DNA of 64,000 bases from assembly GCF_024055725.1 (NCBI RefSeq), contig NZ_JAMXMX010000001.1, positions 124,001-188,000 on the forward strand, written 5' to 3'. Made by a program: the position numbers and the translations under genes. Origin of the DNA: Actinoallomurus spadix. GTDB lineage: Bacteria > Actinomycetota > Actinomycetes > Streptosporangiales > Streptosporangiaceae. This document shows, piece by piece, positions 33,793 to 42,635 of the stretch (position 1 is its first letter; each line of letters begins with the position of its first letter). Under the pieces are notes generated by a model. That model was given only the letters and a program-made list of their open reading frames with translations. It ran no database searches and was not told where the DNA came from.

Positions 33793-34818
33793 TCAGGCCG
33801 CGGACCGCTCGCCGACGGGACGGCGGCGCAGGGCGGGGCGGGTGAGCGCGGGCGGCGTGTAGGAGACGTCCAGGGGGCCGAGGTCGGTGCCGGGCGGGAC
33901 GATCGCGTCGATCCGGTCGAGGACGTCGTCGTCAAGGGTGACGGTCGCGCCCGCGATCAGGTCGTCCAGGTGCGCCATGGTGCGCGGGCCGATGATCGCG
34001 GACGTGACGTCCGGGTGGCCGGTGGCGAAGGCCATGGCCAGGTGGGTGAGTGAGACGCCGGCCGCGTCGGCGACGGGCAGGAGCCGTTCGACGGCGTCGA
34101 GCTTGTTCTCGTCGGTGAGGTGCTGGGGGACCCACCGCATGCGGGCGTCGTTCGGCGCGGTGCCCTTGCGGTAGCGGCCGGTCAGCAGGCCCATGGCCAG
34201 CGGGCTCCACACGAGGACGCCCATGCCGTAGCGGCGGCAGACCGGCAGGATCTCCCGCTCGATGCCGCGGTTGAGGATCGAGTAGGTCGGCTGCTCGGTG
34301 CGCAGCCGGTGCAGCCCGCGCTGCTGCGACACCCACTGGGCCTCGACGATCTCCGACGCCGGCAGGTTGGAGGAGCCGATCGCGCGGACCTTCCCGGCGC
34401 GCACCAGGTCGGTGAGCGCGGAGAGGGTCTCCTCGATGTCCGTGTGCGGGTCCGGGTGGTGGATCTGGTACAGGTCGATGTGGTCGGTCCGCAACCGGCG
34501 CAGTGACCCCTCGACCGCGGCCATGATCCAGCGGCGTGAGCTGCCGCTGCGGTTGGGGCCCTCGCCCATCGGGCCGTTGAACTTGGTGGCCAGCACCACC
34601 TCGTCGCGGCGTCCCTTCAGGGCCTTGCCGACGATCTCCTCGGTCTCGCTGTAGCCGTACACGTCGGCGGTGTCGAGGAAGTTGATGCCCGCGTCCAGCG
34701 CCCGGTGGATCATGCGCACGCAGTCGTCGTGGTCGGGATTGCCCGTCCCGAACATCATGGTGCCCAGGCAGTAGGCGCTGACCTCGATGCCGGTACGTCC
34801 CAGCTGTCGCATTCGCAC
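33793..34818 (-). CDS. Aldo/keto reductase
   Basis: NADPH-dependent carbonyl reductase of 341 aa, (beta/alpha)8 barrel. The tetrad is visible: Asp in FLDTADVYGYSETE with its Tyr, Lys in VVLATKFNG, and His in LYQIHHPDPHT. The C-terminal part carries VTSAIIGPRTMAHLDD for cofactor binding. GTG at 34818 follows GGAAGGGAACGG; ATG two codons later is the alternative. No operon partner; substrate unknown. Confidence 0.9.
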   Translation of the reverse strand: MRMRQLGRTGIEVSAYCLGTMMFGTGNPDHDDCVRMIHRALDAGINFLDTADVYGYSETEEIVGKALKGRRDEVVLATKFNGPMGEGPNRSGSSRRWIMAAVEGSLRRLRTDHIDLYQIHHPDPHTDIEETLSALTDLVRAGKVRAIGSSNLPASEIVEAQWVSQQRGLHRLRTEQPTYSILNRGIEREILPVCRRYGMGVLVWSPLAMGLLTGRYRKGTAPNDARMRWVPQHLTDENKLDAVERLLPVADAAGVSLTHLAMAFATGHPDVTSAIIGPRTMAHLDDLIAGATVTLDDDVLDRIDAIVPPGTDLGPLDVSYTPPALTRPALRRRPVGERSAA

Positions 34819-34908
34819 GGTGACCCGTTCCCTTCCGGTTCGTGACGCCCGGGCCGCCGCGGGGACGCGGCGGCCCGGGGGAGTTCTTCCGCGCCTGGCC
34901 GGGTCGGC

Positions 34909-35331
34909 TCAGCCGTTGTACGGGGCGGCGACGTCGAGGACCCAGGTCACGCCGAAGCGGTCGGTGAGCATGCCGTACAGCGGCGCCCACGGCGCGGGCT
35001 CCAGCGGGCGCGCCACCGTCGAACCCTCGGCCAGCTTCTGCCACAGGGCGCTGATCTCGTCGGCGTCATCGCCGCGTACGGAGACGAAGAACGGGTCGTC
35101 ACCCTGGCTCCAGGGCAGCGGGGAGGGCACGTCGTAGGCCATGACGTGGAAACCGTTGTCGCCGGCGACCTCGCCCCACATCACCCAGTCCGCCTCGTTC
35201 TCGTTCGGCACATTGCCGGCGTCCTTGTACGTGACGACGACGGTGCGCCCGCCGAACACGGACCGGTAGAAGTCGAGCGCCTCCCGCGCGGTGCCCCGGA
35301 AGTTCAGGTGAGTGGTGGTGGTGATGGACAT
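34909..35331 (-). CDS. VOC-family (PhnB/glyoxalase-like) protein
   Basis: 140-aa single vicinal-oxygen-chelate protein (LNFRGTAREALDFYRSVFGG, WGEVAGDNGFHVMAYD, LTDRFGVTWVLDVA). Start at 35331 is the first Met of the conserved domain, after AAGGAGCAGG; the open frame beyond it overlaps the divergent WYL gene region. PhnB-like proteins of this type often lack known activity. The divergent WYL regulator may control it. Confidence 0.85.
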   Translation of the reverse strand: MSITTTTHLNFRGTAREALDFYRSVFGGRTVVVTYKDAGNVPNENEADWVMWGEVAGDNGFHVMAYDVPSPLPWSQGDDPFFVSVRGDDADEISALWQKLAEGSTVARPLEPAPWAPLYGMLTDRFGVTWVLDVAAPYNG

Positions 35332-35500
35332 GTTCCTGCTCCTTGCGTTCGGTTCGACGGAGGTCGCCCCCGCCACGACAGCACCCTGTGAGCGCGGCGA
35401 CCCATCGCCACCAGGGGCGATGCCCCTCGGCGGCTGTGGTGTCCACCCTCGCAGGGGTAGCGGACAGTTTGTGTCCTGTACTTCGCGCACAATGAGGACC

Positions 35501-36550
35501 ATGCAGAAGACCTCGTCGCGGTTGCTCGCGTTGCTCTCCCTGCTTCAGACGCACCGTGACTGGTCCGGCGACGACCTCGCCGAGCGGCTCGACGTCACCC
35601 CGCGCACGGTGCGCCGGGACATGGACCGGCTACGGGAGCTCGGGTACCCGATCACGTCCTTCAAGGGGCCCTCCGGCGGCTACCGCCTGGGGGCCGGCTC
35701 GCGGCTCCCGCCACTGCTGTTCGACGACGGCCAGGCCGTCGCCCTGGCCATCGCGCTCCAGACCGCGGCCACCGACCCCACGATCGGCGAGGACGCCACC
35801 CGCGCCCTGGCCACCATCCGCCAGGTCCTGCCGCCCCGCCTGCGTCACCGCGTCGACCTGCTCCGGATCACCGCCGTCCGGCCACGCGGGAACGATGACG
35901 CCTCATCGGGACACCCGCAACTCCTGACGGACCTGGGCAACGCCATCCACGCCCAGGTGGAGCTTCGCTTCGACTACGGCCGGGACCCCGCCGGTCCCGC
36001 CGAGCGCCCCCGCAGAGCGCAGCCCCACCACCTGGTCACCTGGCAGGGCCGGTGGTACCTCCTCGCCTGGGACCTCGATCGCGACGACTGGCGCACCTTC
36101 CGCGTCGACCGCATCCGCCTGCGCACCCCCACCGGCCCGCGCTTCAGCCCGCGCGAGCTCCCCGGAGGTGGCGTGTCCGCCTTCGTCACCGGCCGATTCC
36201 GGGGCACCGACGGCACCACCACCGACTGGCCCTGTCACGGCGAGGTCGTGCTCGGCCTCCCCGCCACCGCCGTGGCCCCCTTCGCCCGGGACGGGATCGT
36301 CGAGGAACTCGGCCCGGGCCGCTGCCGGCTCACCCTCGGCTCCTGGTCATGGACCGGTCTGGCCGCCGCGATCGGCCGCTTCGACGCCGACATCGAGGTC
36401 ATCGGGCCGCCCGGACTGGCCGCCGCGTTCGCGCGCCTCGCCGCGCGCTACGCCGACGCCGCAGGCATCACCCGCCCGCCCGAGGTGCCGGACACCGACA
36501 TCTCGCGCGGGGACACCCCGGGTCACCAGGAACCCCATGGGGAGCCCTGA
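35501..36550 (+). CDS. HTH/WYL-domain transcriptional regulator
   Basis: 349 aa, DeoR-like helix-turn-helix at the N-terminus (WSGDDLAERLDVTPRTVRRD), then a WYL domain (WQGRWYLLAWDLDRDDWRTF) and a WCX-like C-terminal domain. WYL proteins sense nucleic-acid or small ligands and often regulate the divergent gene, here the VOC protein. Start ATG 35501 is the usual family start; ATG 35492 is possible. Its 3' end overlaps the convergent membrane-protein gene by 28 bp. Confidence 0.88.
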   Translation: MQKTSSRLLALLSLLQTHRDWSGDDLAERLDVTPRTVRRDMDRLRELGYPITSFKGPSGGYRLGAGSRLPPLLFDDGQAVALAIALQTAATDPTIGEDATRALATIRQVLPPRLRHRVDLLRITAVRPRGNDDASSGHPQLLTDLGNAIHAQVELRFDYGRDPAGPAERPRRAQPHHLVTWQGRWYLLAWDLDRDDWRTFRVDRIRLRTPTGPRFSPRELPGGGVSAFVTGRFRGTDGTTTDWPCHGEVVLGLPATAVAPFARDGIVEELGPGRCRLTLGSWSWTGLAAAIGRFDADIEVIGPPGLAAAFARLAARYADAAGITRPPEVPDTDISRGDTPGHQEPHGEP

Positions 36551-37170
36551 CCGCCGGGAACGCGCCGCTTGCGCCTGCGCACGCGAAGGCTTCGCCTGAT
36601 GGAACGGATCACCATGACGACGAACACGACGATCCCGGCCAGTGCGATCCAGACGGAGAGACCTACCCTCCATTCGTCCCACTCGTCATCGGTGTGCGTG
36701 CCGATCCGCAGCCGCATCACGCGGCCGTGCCAGAGGTCGGCGGTGCCGGTCGTACCGGCCTCGGCCACCTTGTAGAAGCCGTGGCCGACCTCGAAGTCGC
36801 GGGCCCGCCCGTCCGCGATGCGAATGGTGATCCTGTAGTGCGTGGTCTCCGAGGCGAGCACCCCCCGCATCCTCGCCACGGCCGGGGCGGCCACCCGGAA
36901 CGGCCCCATGGGAGGCGGGGGTGGGGGCGGTGGCGGCGGCTGCTGCGGGAACTGCGGCGGGTCCGGGTCGTCGGTCGTGTACGTGGACCGCTTGATGACG
37001 GTCATCGGAAGCCGCGTGACGCAGTGACCCGTGTCGGCCGGCGGCGGCGACGCGCAGAGCGGCGCCCGCGCGTACGCCTCGAAGTCCGCGATGGGCCCCG
37101 CGCCCAGCGCCACACCTACGGCGATCAGTACAGGCCCCGCGGCCAACGCCGCCCACGTTCGCCATCCCAC
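36523..37170 (-). CDS. Two-pass membrane protein with proline-rich external loop (DUF3592-like topology)
   Basis: 215 aa. A transmembrane helix at about 5-27 (WAALAAGPVLIAVGVALGAG), an extracytoplasmic region of ~140 residues with a run of twelve prolines near 78-89, a second helix at about 168-190 (VWIALAGIVVFVVMVI), and a strongly basic cytoplasmic tail (RSIRRSLRVRRRKRR). I do not recognise a family with certainty. It overlaps the WYL gene tail-to-tail. Confidence 0.6.
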   Translation of the reverse strand: MGWRTWAALAAGPVLIAVGVALGAGPIADFEAYARAPLCASPPPADTGHCVTRLPMTVIKRSTYTTDDPDPPQFPQQPPPPPPPPPPMGPFRVAAPAVARMRGVLASETTHYRITIRIADGRARDFEVGHGFYKVAEAGTTGTADLWHGRVMRLRIGTHTDDEWDEWRVGLSVWIALAGIVVFVVMVIRSIRRSLRVRRRKRRVPGGQGSPWGSW

Positions 37171-37226
37171 GCGTCGAACCTAACCGGAAGGGGCGGACAG
37201 AGCAGGGTCTTACCGACCTTCAGCGC

Positions 37227-37721
37227 TCAGAACGTCAGCGTGGACCAATCGATGGTGATGGGGATGGGGTCGCCCACCGATGGCGGGTCGCCTACTCACC
37301 TGGTTTGTCGGTGGTGTCCTGGGTCTCCGAGCCAGGGGAGACGATCTCGACCACGAGCAGGGCGTGTTCCGCGCGGAGCCGCTCGCCGCGCTCGCGGTCC
37401 AGACAGCGGTACAGCACCACGTCGGGACGCCGGTTCAGCAGTGGGGCGTCCCGCAGTCGCAGGTCGACGTCGTTGTTGACGGTGACGCACCCGTGACCAC
37501 GGTCCATCGCGGCGCGCGCGTGCGTTTCGATGAGGTTGGCCAGGCGTCGTCCAGCGGTCGGATGATCGGGGGTAGGGGGCCTCGCAGTAGACGATGTAGC
37601 CGTCCACGATCTCGATCGCCTTGGCGATGTCCTCGGGTAGGGCTTCGTACTCCTCCGCGGTCACGCGGGAGGGCTGCGGGCGGATGCCGCGGAGCCAGCT
37701 GTCGTCCGGCAGGGCGTGCAT
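37227..37721 (-). pseudogene. Uma2-family endonuclease (DUF820) pseudogene
   Basis: N-terminal Uma2 sequence is readable (TAEEYEALPEDIAKAIEIVDGY), then the frame shifts by one base near 37555-37565 and continues as HPTAGRRLANLIETHARAAM and RPDVVLYRC...LVVEIVSPGSE. The active-site region (PDVVLY, VVEIVSPGS) is present. After TDKPGE the frame stops; the family's C-terminus (DPIPITIDWSTLTF, then stop at 37227) is found in another frame with the intervening ~30 residues missing. One frameshift plus an internal deletion make a functional protein unlikely. Confidence 0.7.
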
Positions 37722-37825
37722 CCGGCCTCCTGTCGGTCTCGCGCGCTCAACGTGACGCGCTCAGCTTACCGAGCGATCCCACACGGCGCGGGGCGCGAGG
37801 TGCTGGGCCGTCGCGAACGGGAACA

Positions 37826-37865
37826 CCACGGCCCTCGCCGGGGTGGGCGCCGGCGAGGGCCGTGG
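37826..37865. terminator. Strong hairpin terminator of the beta-glucosidase operon
   Basis: CCACGGCCCTCGCCGG pairs perfectly with CCGGCGAGGGCCGTGG (16-bp stem, 8-nt loop), 28 bp beyond the GH1 stop. Confidence 0.75.
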
Positions 37866-37893
37866 TCCGCGGCTGTGCCCGGCAGGGGAGGCG

Positions 37894-39273
37894 TCAGGTG
37901 CCGGTGCGCTCCCGGTGGGAGCGGATCAGTTCGGCGTAGCGGAGGCCGCTGTCCTTCACGGTCCGCCGCTGCGTGGCGAAGTCGACGTGGACCAGGCCGA
38001 AGCGCGGGGCGTAGCCGGCCGCCCATTCGAAGTTGTCCAGCAGCGACCAGGCGAAGTACCCGGCCACGGGGGCGCCGCGGCGGACCGCGGACGCGCACGC
38101 CGCGAGGTGCCCCTCCAGGTAGGCGGCGCGGTCGGGGTCGTGCACCCGCCCGCCCACGACGGTGTCGGTCCAGGCCGAGCCGTTCTCGGTGACGTACATC
38201 CGCGGCGGCCGGTACTCCTCGGCGACCCGGGTCAGGATGTCCGCCAGGCCGTCGGGCTCGATCACCCAGTCCAGGCCGGTGAGCGGGCGGCCGGCCGGTG
38301 TGGTCTCCCGGACGTACGGCGGGGCGCCGCCGGGGTCGTCCGCGACGACGGCCGGCCGGTAGTAGTTGACGCCCAGCCAGTCCAGCGGCGCGGCGATGGT
38401 CTCCAGGTCTCCGGGCTGTTCGGGCAGGTCGGCGCCGTACACCTCGAGCATGTCGGCCGGGAAGCCGCGGCCGAAGACCGGGTCGAGCCACCAGCGGTTG
38501 GTATGGCCGTCGAAGCGTTCCGCGGCCGCGGCGTCGGCGGCGGAGCCGCTCGCGGGCTCCACCGGGTTCAGCAGGTGCACGATGCCGACCTGGGCGCCGG
38601 GCACGGTGGCCCGCAGGGCCTGTGCCGCGAGTCCGTGGCCGAGGAGCATGTGGTACGACGCGGGAACGGCCGCCTTGACGTCGGTGAGGCCCGGCGCGTG
38701 CCGGCCTTCGAGGTGGCCGATCCAGGCGGCGCACTGCGGCTCGTTCAGGGTGGCCCAGCCCGTGACGCGGTCGCCGAGTGCTTCGGCGACGCAGGCGGCG
38801 TAGTCGGCGAAGTGCCGGGCGGTGTCGCGGTCGGTCCAGCCGCCGGCGTCCTGCAGCACCTGGGGCAGGTCCCAGTGGTAGAGCGTGGGGAACGGCGTGA
38901 TGCCCGCCTCCAGCAGGGCGTCGACGAGACGGTCGTAGAAGGCCAGGCCCGGGGCGTTCACCGGACCGGTCCCGGCGGGGAACACGCGGGGCCAGGCGAT
39001 CGAGAACCGGTAGGCGGTCACCCCGAGCCGCTTCATGAGGGCGATGTCCTCGGGCCAGCGGTGGTAGTGGTCGCACGCCACGTCGCCGTGGTCGCCGCCG
39101 TCGACCTTCCCCGGGGTGTGGCTGAAGGTGTCCCAGATCGACGGGGAGCGGCCGTCCTCGCCGACCGCGCCCTCGATCTGGTAAGAGGAGGTCGCCACGC
39201 CCCAGGCGAAGTCCACGGGCAGCAGGCTGAGGTGATCCACGGAGTGCCTTTCTGTGGTGGTGGCGGCGTTCAC
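37894..39273 (-). CDS. GH1 beta-glucosidase
   Basis: Intracellular retaining beta-glucosidase of 459 aa, no signal peptide. Family landmarks: N-terminal [15 protein letters not shown], acid/base E178 (TLNEP), nucleophile E363 (VTENG) and the C-terminal [15 protein letters not shown] aglycone-site block. It is the last gene of a binding protein-permease-permease-glucosidase operon, overlapping the permease stop by 4 bp. This order recalls the cellobiose uptake operon cebEFG-bglC of Streptomyces, so cellobiose or another beta-glucoside is the likely substrate. Confidence 0.93.
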   Translation of the reverse strand: MNAATTTERHSVDHLSLLPVDFAWGVATSSYQIEGAVGEDGRSPSIWDTFSHTPGKVDGGDHGDVACDHYHRWPEDIALMKRLGVTAYRFSIAWPRVFPAGTGPVNAPGLAFYDRLVDALLEAGITPFPTLYHWDLPQVLQDAGGWTDRDTARHFADYAACVAEALGDRVTGWATLNEPQCAAWIGHLEGRHAPGLTDVKAAVPASYHMLLGHGLAAQALRATVPGAQVGIVHLLNPVEPASGSAADAAAAERFDGHTNRWWLDPVFGRGFPADMLEVYGADLPEQPGDLETIAAPLDWLGVNYYRPAVVADDPGGAPPYVRETTPAGRPLTGLDWVIEPDGLADILTRVAEEYRPPRMYVTENGSAWTDTVVGGRVHDPDRAAYLEGHLAACASAVRRGAPVAGYFAWSLLDNFEWAAGYAPRFGLVHVDFATQRRTVKDSGLRYAELIRSHRERTGT

Positions 39274-40127
39274 TTGACGGCTCCGGCGGTGAGGCCGGCG
39301 ACGAGGTAACGCTGCAGGAGGAGGAACCCGGCGACCACCGGCACGCTGACGACCAGCGACGCGGCCATCACCTGGTTCCAGTACACGTCCGTCTCGGTCG
39401 CGTACGCGCGCAGGCCGATGGCGAGGGTGCGGGTCGTGTCGTTCGTCATGACGGACGCGAACAGCACCTCGCTCCAGGCGGTCATGAAGGCGTAGATGGC
39501 CACCGCGACGATGCCGGGGAGCGCGGCCGGGACGATGACGCGGAACAGCGCGCGCAGCGGGCCGCAGCCGTCCACGAGCGCGGCCTCGTCGAGTCCGCGG
39601 GGGATCGAGTCGAAGTAGCCGACGAGCATCCAGATGGAGAAGGGCAGGGAGAAGGTGAGGTAGGTCAGGATGAGCCCGCCGCGCGAGCCGTACAGGGCGA
39701 TCCCGGTGGTGTTGCCGATGCCGACGTACAGCAGGAAGAGCGGCAGCAGGAACAGGATGCCGGGGAACATCTGGGTGGACAGCACGGTGATCGTGAAGAC
39801 GCGCTTGCCGCGGAAGCGGTACCGGCTCACGGCGTACGCCGCGAAGGTCGCCACCAGCACGGACAGGCCGGTCGCCGCGGTCGCCACGATGATCGAGTTC
39901 ACGAAGTAGCGGCCGAGCGGGATGGTCCGCCAGATGTCGACGTACGGGCGGGCGGTGAGGTGGTCGGGGATCCAGCGGAACGCGCCGGTGACGTCCCGCA
40001 GCGGCTTGAGCGAGCTGCTCAGCATCACGTACACCGGCAGCAGCGAGAAGACGGTCAGCAGGGTGAGGACGATCCGCCCGGTCCAGACGAAGGACGGCGG
40101 TGGTGCCGTCGGTGAGCGGTCAGGCAC
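39270..40127 (-). CDS. Sugar ABC transporter permease, MalG-type
   Basis: 285 aa, six predicted membrane segments. The EAA loop that contacts the ATPase reads [20 protein letters not shown]. It ends in the GLTAGAVK tail typical of this family. Start overlaps the MalF-type gene by 8 bp. No ATPase is encoded in this operon; such systems commonly share an MsiK-type ATPase encoded elsewhere. Confidence 0.9.
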   Translation of the reverse strand: MPDRSPTAPPPSFVWTGRIVLTLLTVFSLLPVYVMLSSSLKPLRDVTGAFRWIPDHLTARPYVDIWRTIPLGRYFVNSIIVATAATGLSVLVATFAAYAVSRYRFRGKRVFTITVLSTQMFPGILFLLPLFLLYVGIGNTTGIALYGSRGGLILTYLTFSLPFSIWMLVGYFDSIPRGLDEAALVDGCGPLRALFRVIVPAALPGIVAVAIYAFMTAWSEVLFASVMTNDTTRTLAIGLRAYATETDVYWNQVMAASLVVSVPVVAGFLLLQRYLVAGLTAGAVK

Positions 40128-41130
40128 GGTTCTTCCTCGTTCGGTTCGTGGTCAGCAGGTATCCGGCCGTCACCAGGGACAGGAACAGCAGCATGAGCAC
40201 GGACATCGCCGAGCCGGTGCCGAAGTTCCAGGTGACGAACGAGGCCGAGTAGATGTGCACGGAGATCAGGTCCCCGGCGGCCGGCGCCGACCGGCCGAAC
40301 AGCACGAACGGCGTCGCGAAGTCGTTGAAGGTCCAAAGGAACAGCACCAGCACGAGCACCTGGTTGACGGACCGCAGCGACGGCAGGGTGATGCGCCGGA
40401 TCTGCTGCCAGATGCCGGCGCCGTCGATCGCGGACGCCTCGTACAGCTCACGCGGGATGTTCTGCAGGCCGGCCATCACGCACAGGAACGCGAACGGCCA
40501 GTTCCGCCAGACCGAGACGACCAGCAGGGACCAGAAGCTGTTGTCGCCGATGAGCCAGAACGGCCGGTCGCCGGTGACGCCCAGCTGGTCGTGCAGGACA
40601 TGGTTGACCAGCCCGTTGTCGTGCTGGAACATGAACGCCCAGACGATCACCGAGGCGTACAGCGGCAGCGCGTACGGCGTGAGGAACACCGCGCGCAGCA
40701 CACCCCGCCCACGGAAGCGGTCCTGCATGAGGATCGCCGCCGTGGTGCCGAGCAGCCAGCACAGGCCCACGGCGAGCACGGTGAAGGCGCAGGTGATCAG
40801 GAACGAGTCGAGCAGTGCCCGGCCGATCGGCGCGTTGAACCGCACGGCCACCCGGTAGTTGCCCGTCCCGGACCAGGGCGCGCCCCACCAGTGGCGGATG
40901 TACACCTGGGTGAGCTCCTTGAAGCTCATCACCACGCCGAGGACCATCGGGATGACGTGGACGATGAGCTCGAAGAACAGCGCGGGCAGCAGGAGGAGGT
41001 ACGGCAGGCCGGCCCGGCGGACCCGCTCGGGGATGAAATGGAACAGGCCGCTCCGGCCACGCGCGGGACGGGGCTCCCGGCCGGCCGGAGGCGCCTGACG
41101 GTGCACGGTGGTCGTCATCGGTTCCGGCAC
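40120..41130 (-). CDS. Sugar ABC transporter permease, MalF-type
   Basis: 336 aa with six membrane segments and the EAA motif EASAIDGAGIWQQIRRITLP. Its gene starts 2 bp after the binding-protein stop. Partner of the MalG-type permease in importing an oligosaccharide. Confidence 0.9.
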   Translation of the reverse strand: MPEPMTTTVHRQAPPAGREPRPARGRSGLFHFIPERVRRAGLPYLLLLPALFFELIVHVIPMVLGVVMSFKELTQVYIRHWWGAPWSGTGNYRVAVRFNAPIGRALLDSFLITCAFTVLAVGLCWLLGTTAAILMQDRFRGRGVLRAVFLTPYALPLYASVIVWAFMFQHDNGLVNHVLHDQLGVTGDRPFWLIGDNSFWSLLVVSVWRNWPFAFLCVMAGLQNIPRELYEASAIDGAGIWQQIRRITLPSLRSVNQVLVLVLFLWTFNDFATPFVLFGRSAPAAGDLISVHIYSASFVTWNFGTGSAMSVLMLLFLSLVTAGYLLTTNRTRKNRA

Positions 41131-41132
41131 GC

Positions 41133-42446
41133 CTACATCTGCTGCTGGGCCTTGGCCAGCCGCTGCTGGACGGACTGGGTGGTCACGGGGCGGCCGGCCG
41201 CGGCGTCGGCGAGCAGGTCCTTGATCGCGCCGCCGACGAGCTCCTCGAACTGGGACTCCTTCGGCACCTGCGGGAGCGGCGCGGCGCTGGTGGCGATGGT
41301 GTTGCGCAGGACGGTCAGCTCCGGGTTCGAGAACGCCGGGTCCTGCGCGGCGGTCTTGACCGGCGGAATCGATCCGTACGCGCCGTTGAGCTTCTTCTGC
41401 TCGGCGTCACTGGTCATGAACTGCACGAACTTCAGCGCGCCGTCGAGGTTCTGGGAGTTCTTGAAGACGGCCATGTTGATGCCGGCGACCATCGAGTCGA
41501 TGTTCTGGCCCGGGCCGGGGGTGCCGGACTGCACGGGCACCGGCGCCACGCCGTACTGGTCGGGTTTCATGCCGTGCTTCTGCAGGTTGGGGCCCGCGGC
41601 CTGCCACAGCAGCATGGCGGCCTTGCCGGTGGCGAAGTCCTGGATGGACTGGTTCTGGTCGTACTCCGCGTTGCCCGCGGCCGCGATCTTGTCGCGGGCG
41701 ATGAAGTCGACGTACTGCTTGACGCCCTCGACCGCCCCCGGTGAGGTGAACGTCGGGTTGCCCGACGCGTCGAAGAAGTCGGCGCCGTGCTGTTTGGCGA
41801 AGACGAACGCGTGGTGGACGTTCTCGGAGACGTTGGCGCCCTCGACGGCCAGGCCGTACCTGCCGCCGGTGGTCAGCCTCCTGCCGTCCTGGACCAGCTC
41901 GTCCCAGGTGGCCGGCGGCTTGGAGATGCCGGCGTCGGCGAACATCTTCTTGTTGTAGTAGAGCCCGTACGCGAGGGAGTAGAGCGGAACGGCCGTCGGC
42001 GTCTTGCCGGACGCCCCGGTCGAGGCGAGGGCCGACTCCTGGAACCGGCCCTTGCCGCCGATCTTGGCGAAGGTCTGGTCGTCGAAGGGGAGGAGCGCGC
42101 CGGTCGTCTGCAGCGACGCGGACCAGGTGTTGCCGATGTTGAGGACGTCGGGTCCCTGACCGGAGGACGTGGCGCCGAGGATGCGGTTCAGCAGGTCGGA
42201 CCAGGGGACGACCTCGAGCTTCACCGTGATCCCGGTCTGCTTCTCGAACGCCTGCAGTTCCGGGGTGAGCTTGGCCTTGTCGTCCTCCAGGCTGGCGCCC
42301 TGGTTGCTCGCCCAGTACGTAAGGGTCTTCGGGTGGCTGTTGCCCCCGGAGTCGCCGGTCGACGTCCCGCCCCCGCAGCCGGGGAGCACGGCGAGGAGGG
42401 TCGCGCCGATCACGGCGCCGATGGCGGTACGGGCCCGCACGCTCAT
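41133..42446 (-). CDS. Extracellular sugar-binding lipoprotein
   Basis: 437-aa family-1 (MalE-like) solute-binding protein with lipoprotein signal (AIGAVIGATLLAVLPGC, Cys at about residue 24). Typical elements: LTYWASNQG, QGPDVLNIGNTWSASL, and a periplasmic two-lobe body. First gene of the operon that ends in the GH1 beta-glucosidase, so it probably binds a beta-glucoside. The AT-rich site at 42470 lies just upstream. Confidence 0.9.
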   Translation of the reverse strand: MSVRARTAIGAVIGATLLAVLPGCGGGTSTGDSGGNSHPKTLTYWASNQGASLEDDKAKLTPELQAFEKQTGITVKLEVVPWSDLLNRILGATSSGQGPDVLNIGNTWSASLQTTGALLPFDDQTFAKIGGKGRFQESALASTGASGKTPTAVPLYSLAYGLYYNKKMFADAGISKPPATWDELVQDGRRLTTGGRYGLAVEGANVSENVHHAFVFAKQHGADFFDASGNPTFTSPGAVEGVKQYVDFIARDKIAAAGNAEYDQNQSIQDFATGKAAMLLWQAAGPNLQKHGMKPDQYGVAPVPVQSGTPGPGQNIDSMVAGINMAVFKNSQNLDGALKFVQFMTSDAEQKKLNGAYGSIPPVKTAAQDPAFSNPELTVLRNTIATSAAPLPQVPKESQFEELVGGAIKDLLADAAAGRPVTTQSVQQRLAKAQQQM

Positions 42447-42469
42447 AGTGCCACTTCCTCACATGAGGC

Positions 42470-42490
42470 TAATTTTAAGGCATGATTTAA
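42470..42490. promoter_or_regulatory. AT-rich candidate ROK operator (site B)
   Basis: On the minus strand it begins TTAAATCATGCCTTAA and matches site A (31145) at 15 of 21 positions; it lies 23 bp upstream of the binding-protein gene start. Confidence 0.5.
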
Positions 42491-42635
42491 GAATTGAGAG
42501 AAGCGTGTCAAGGGCGTGACGAGCGCGGAGATGTCACGAATGCGCATCCCCGCGACCGCCCGCTCCCAGCGGGCCCGGACGGCCGCCCGCACCGACGCGG
42601 TCAGCGCAGGGGGACCGGGCTTCTAAGGTTGACGC

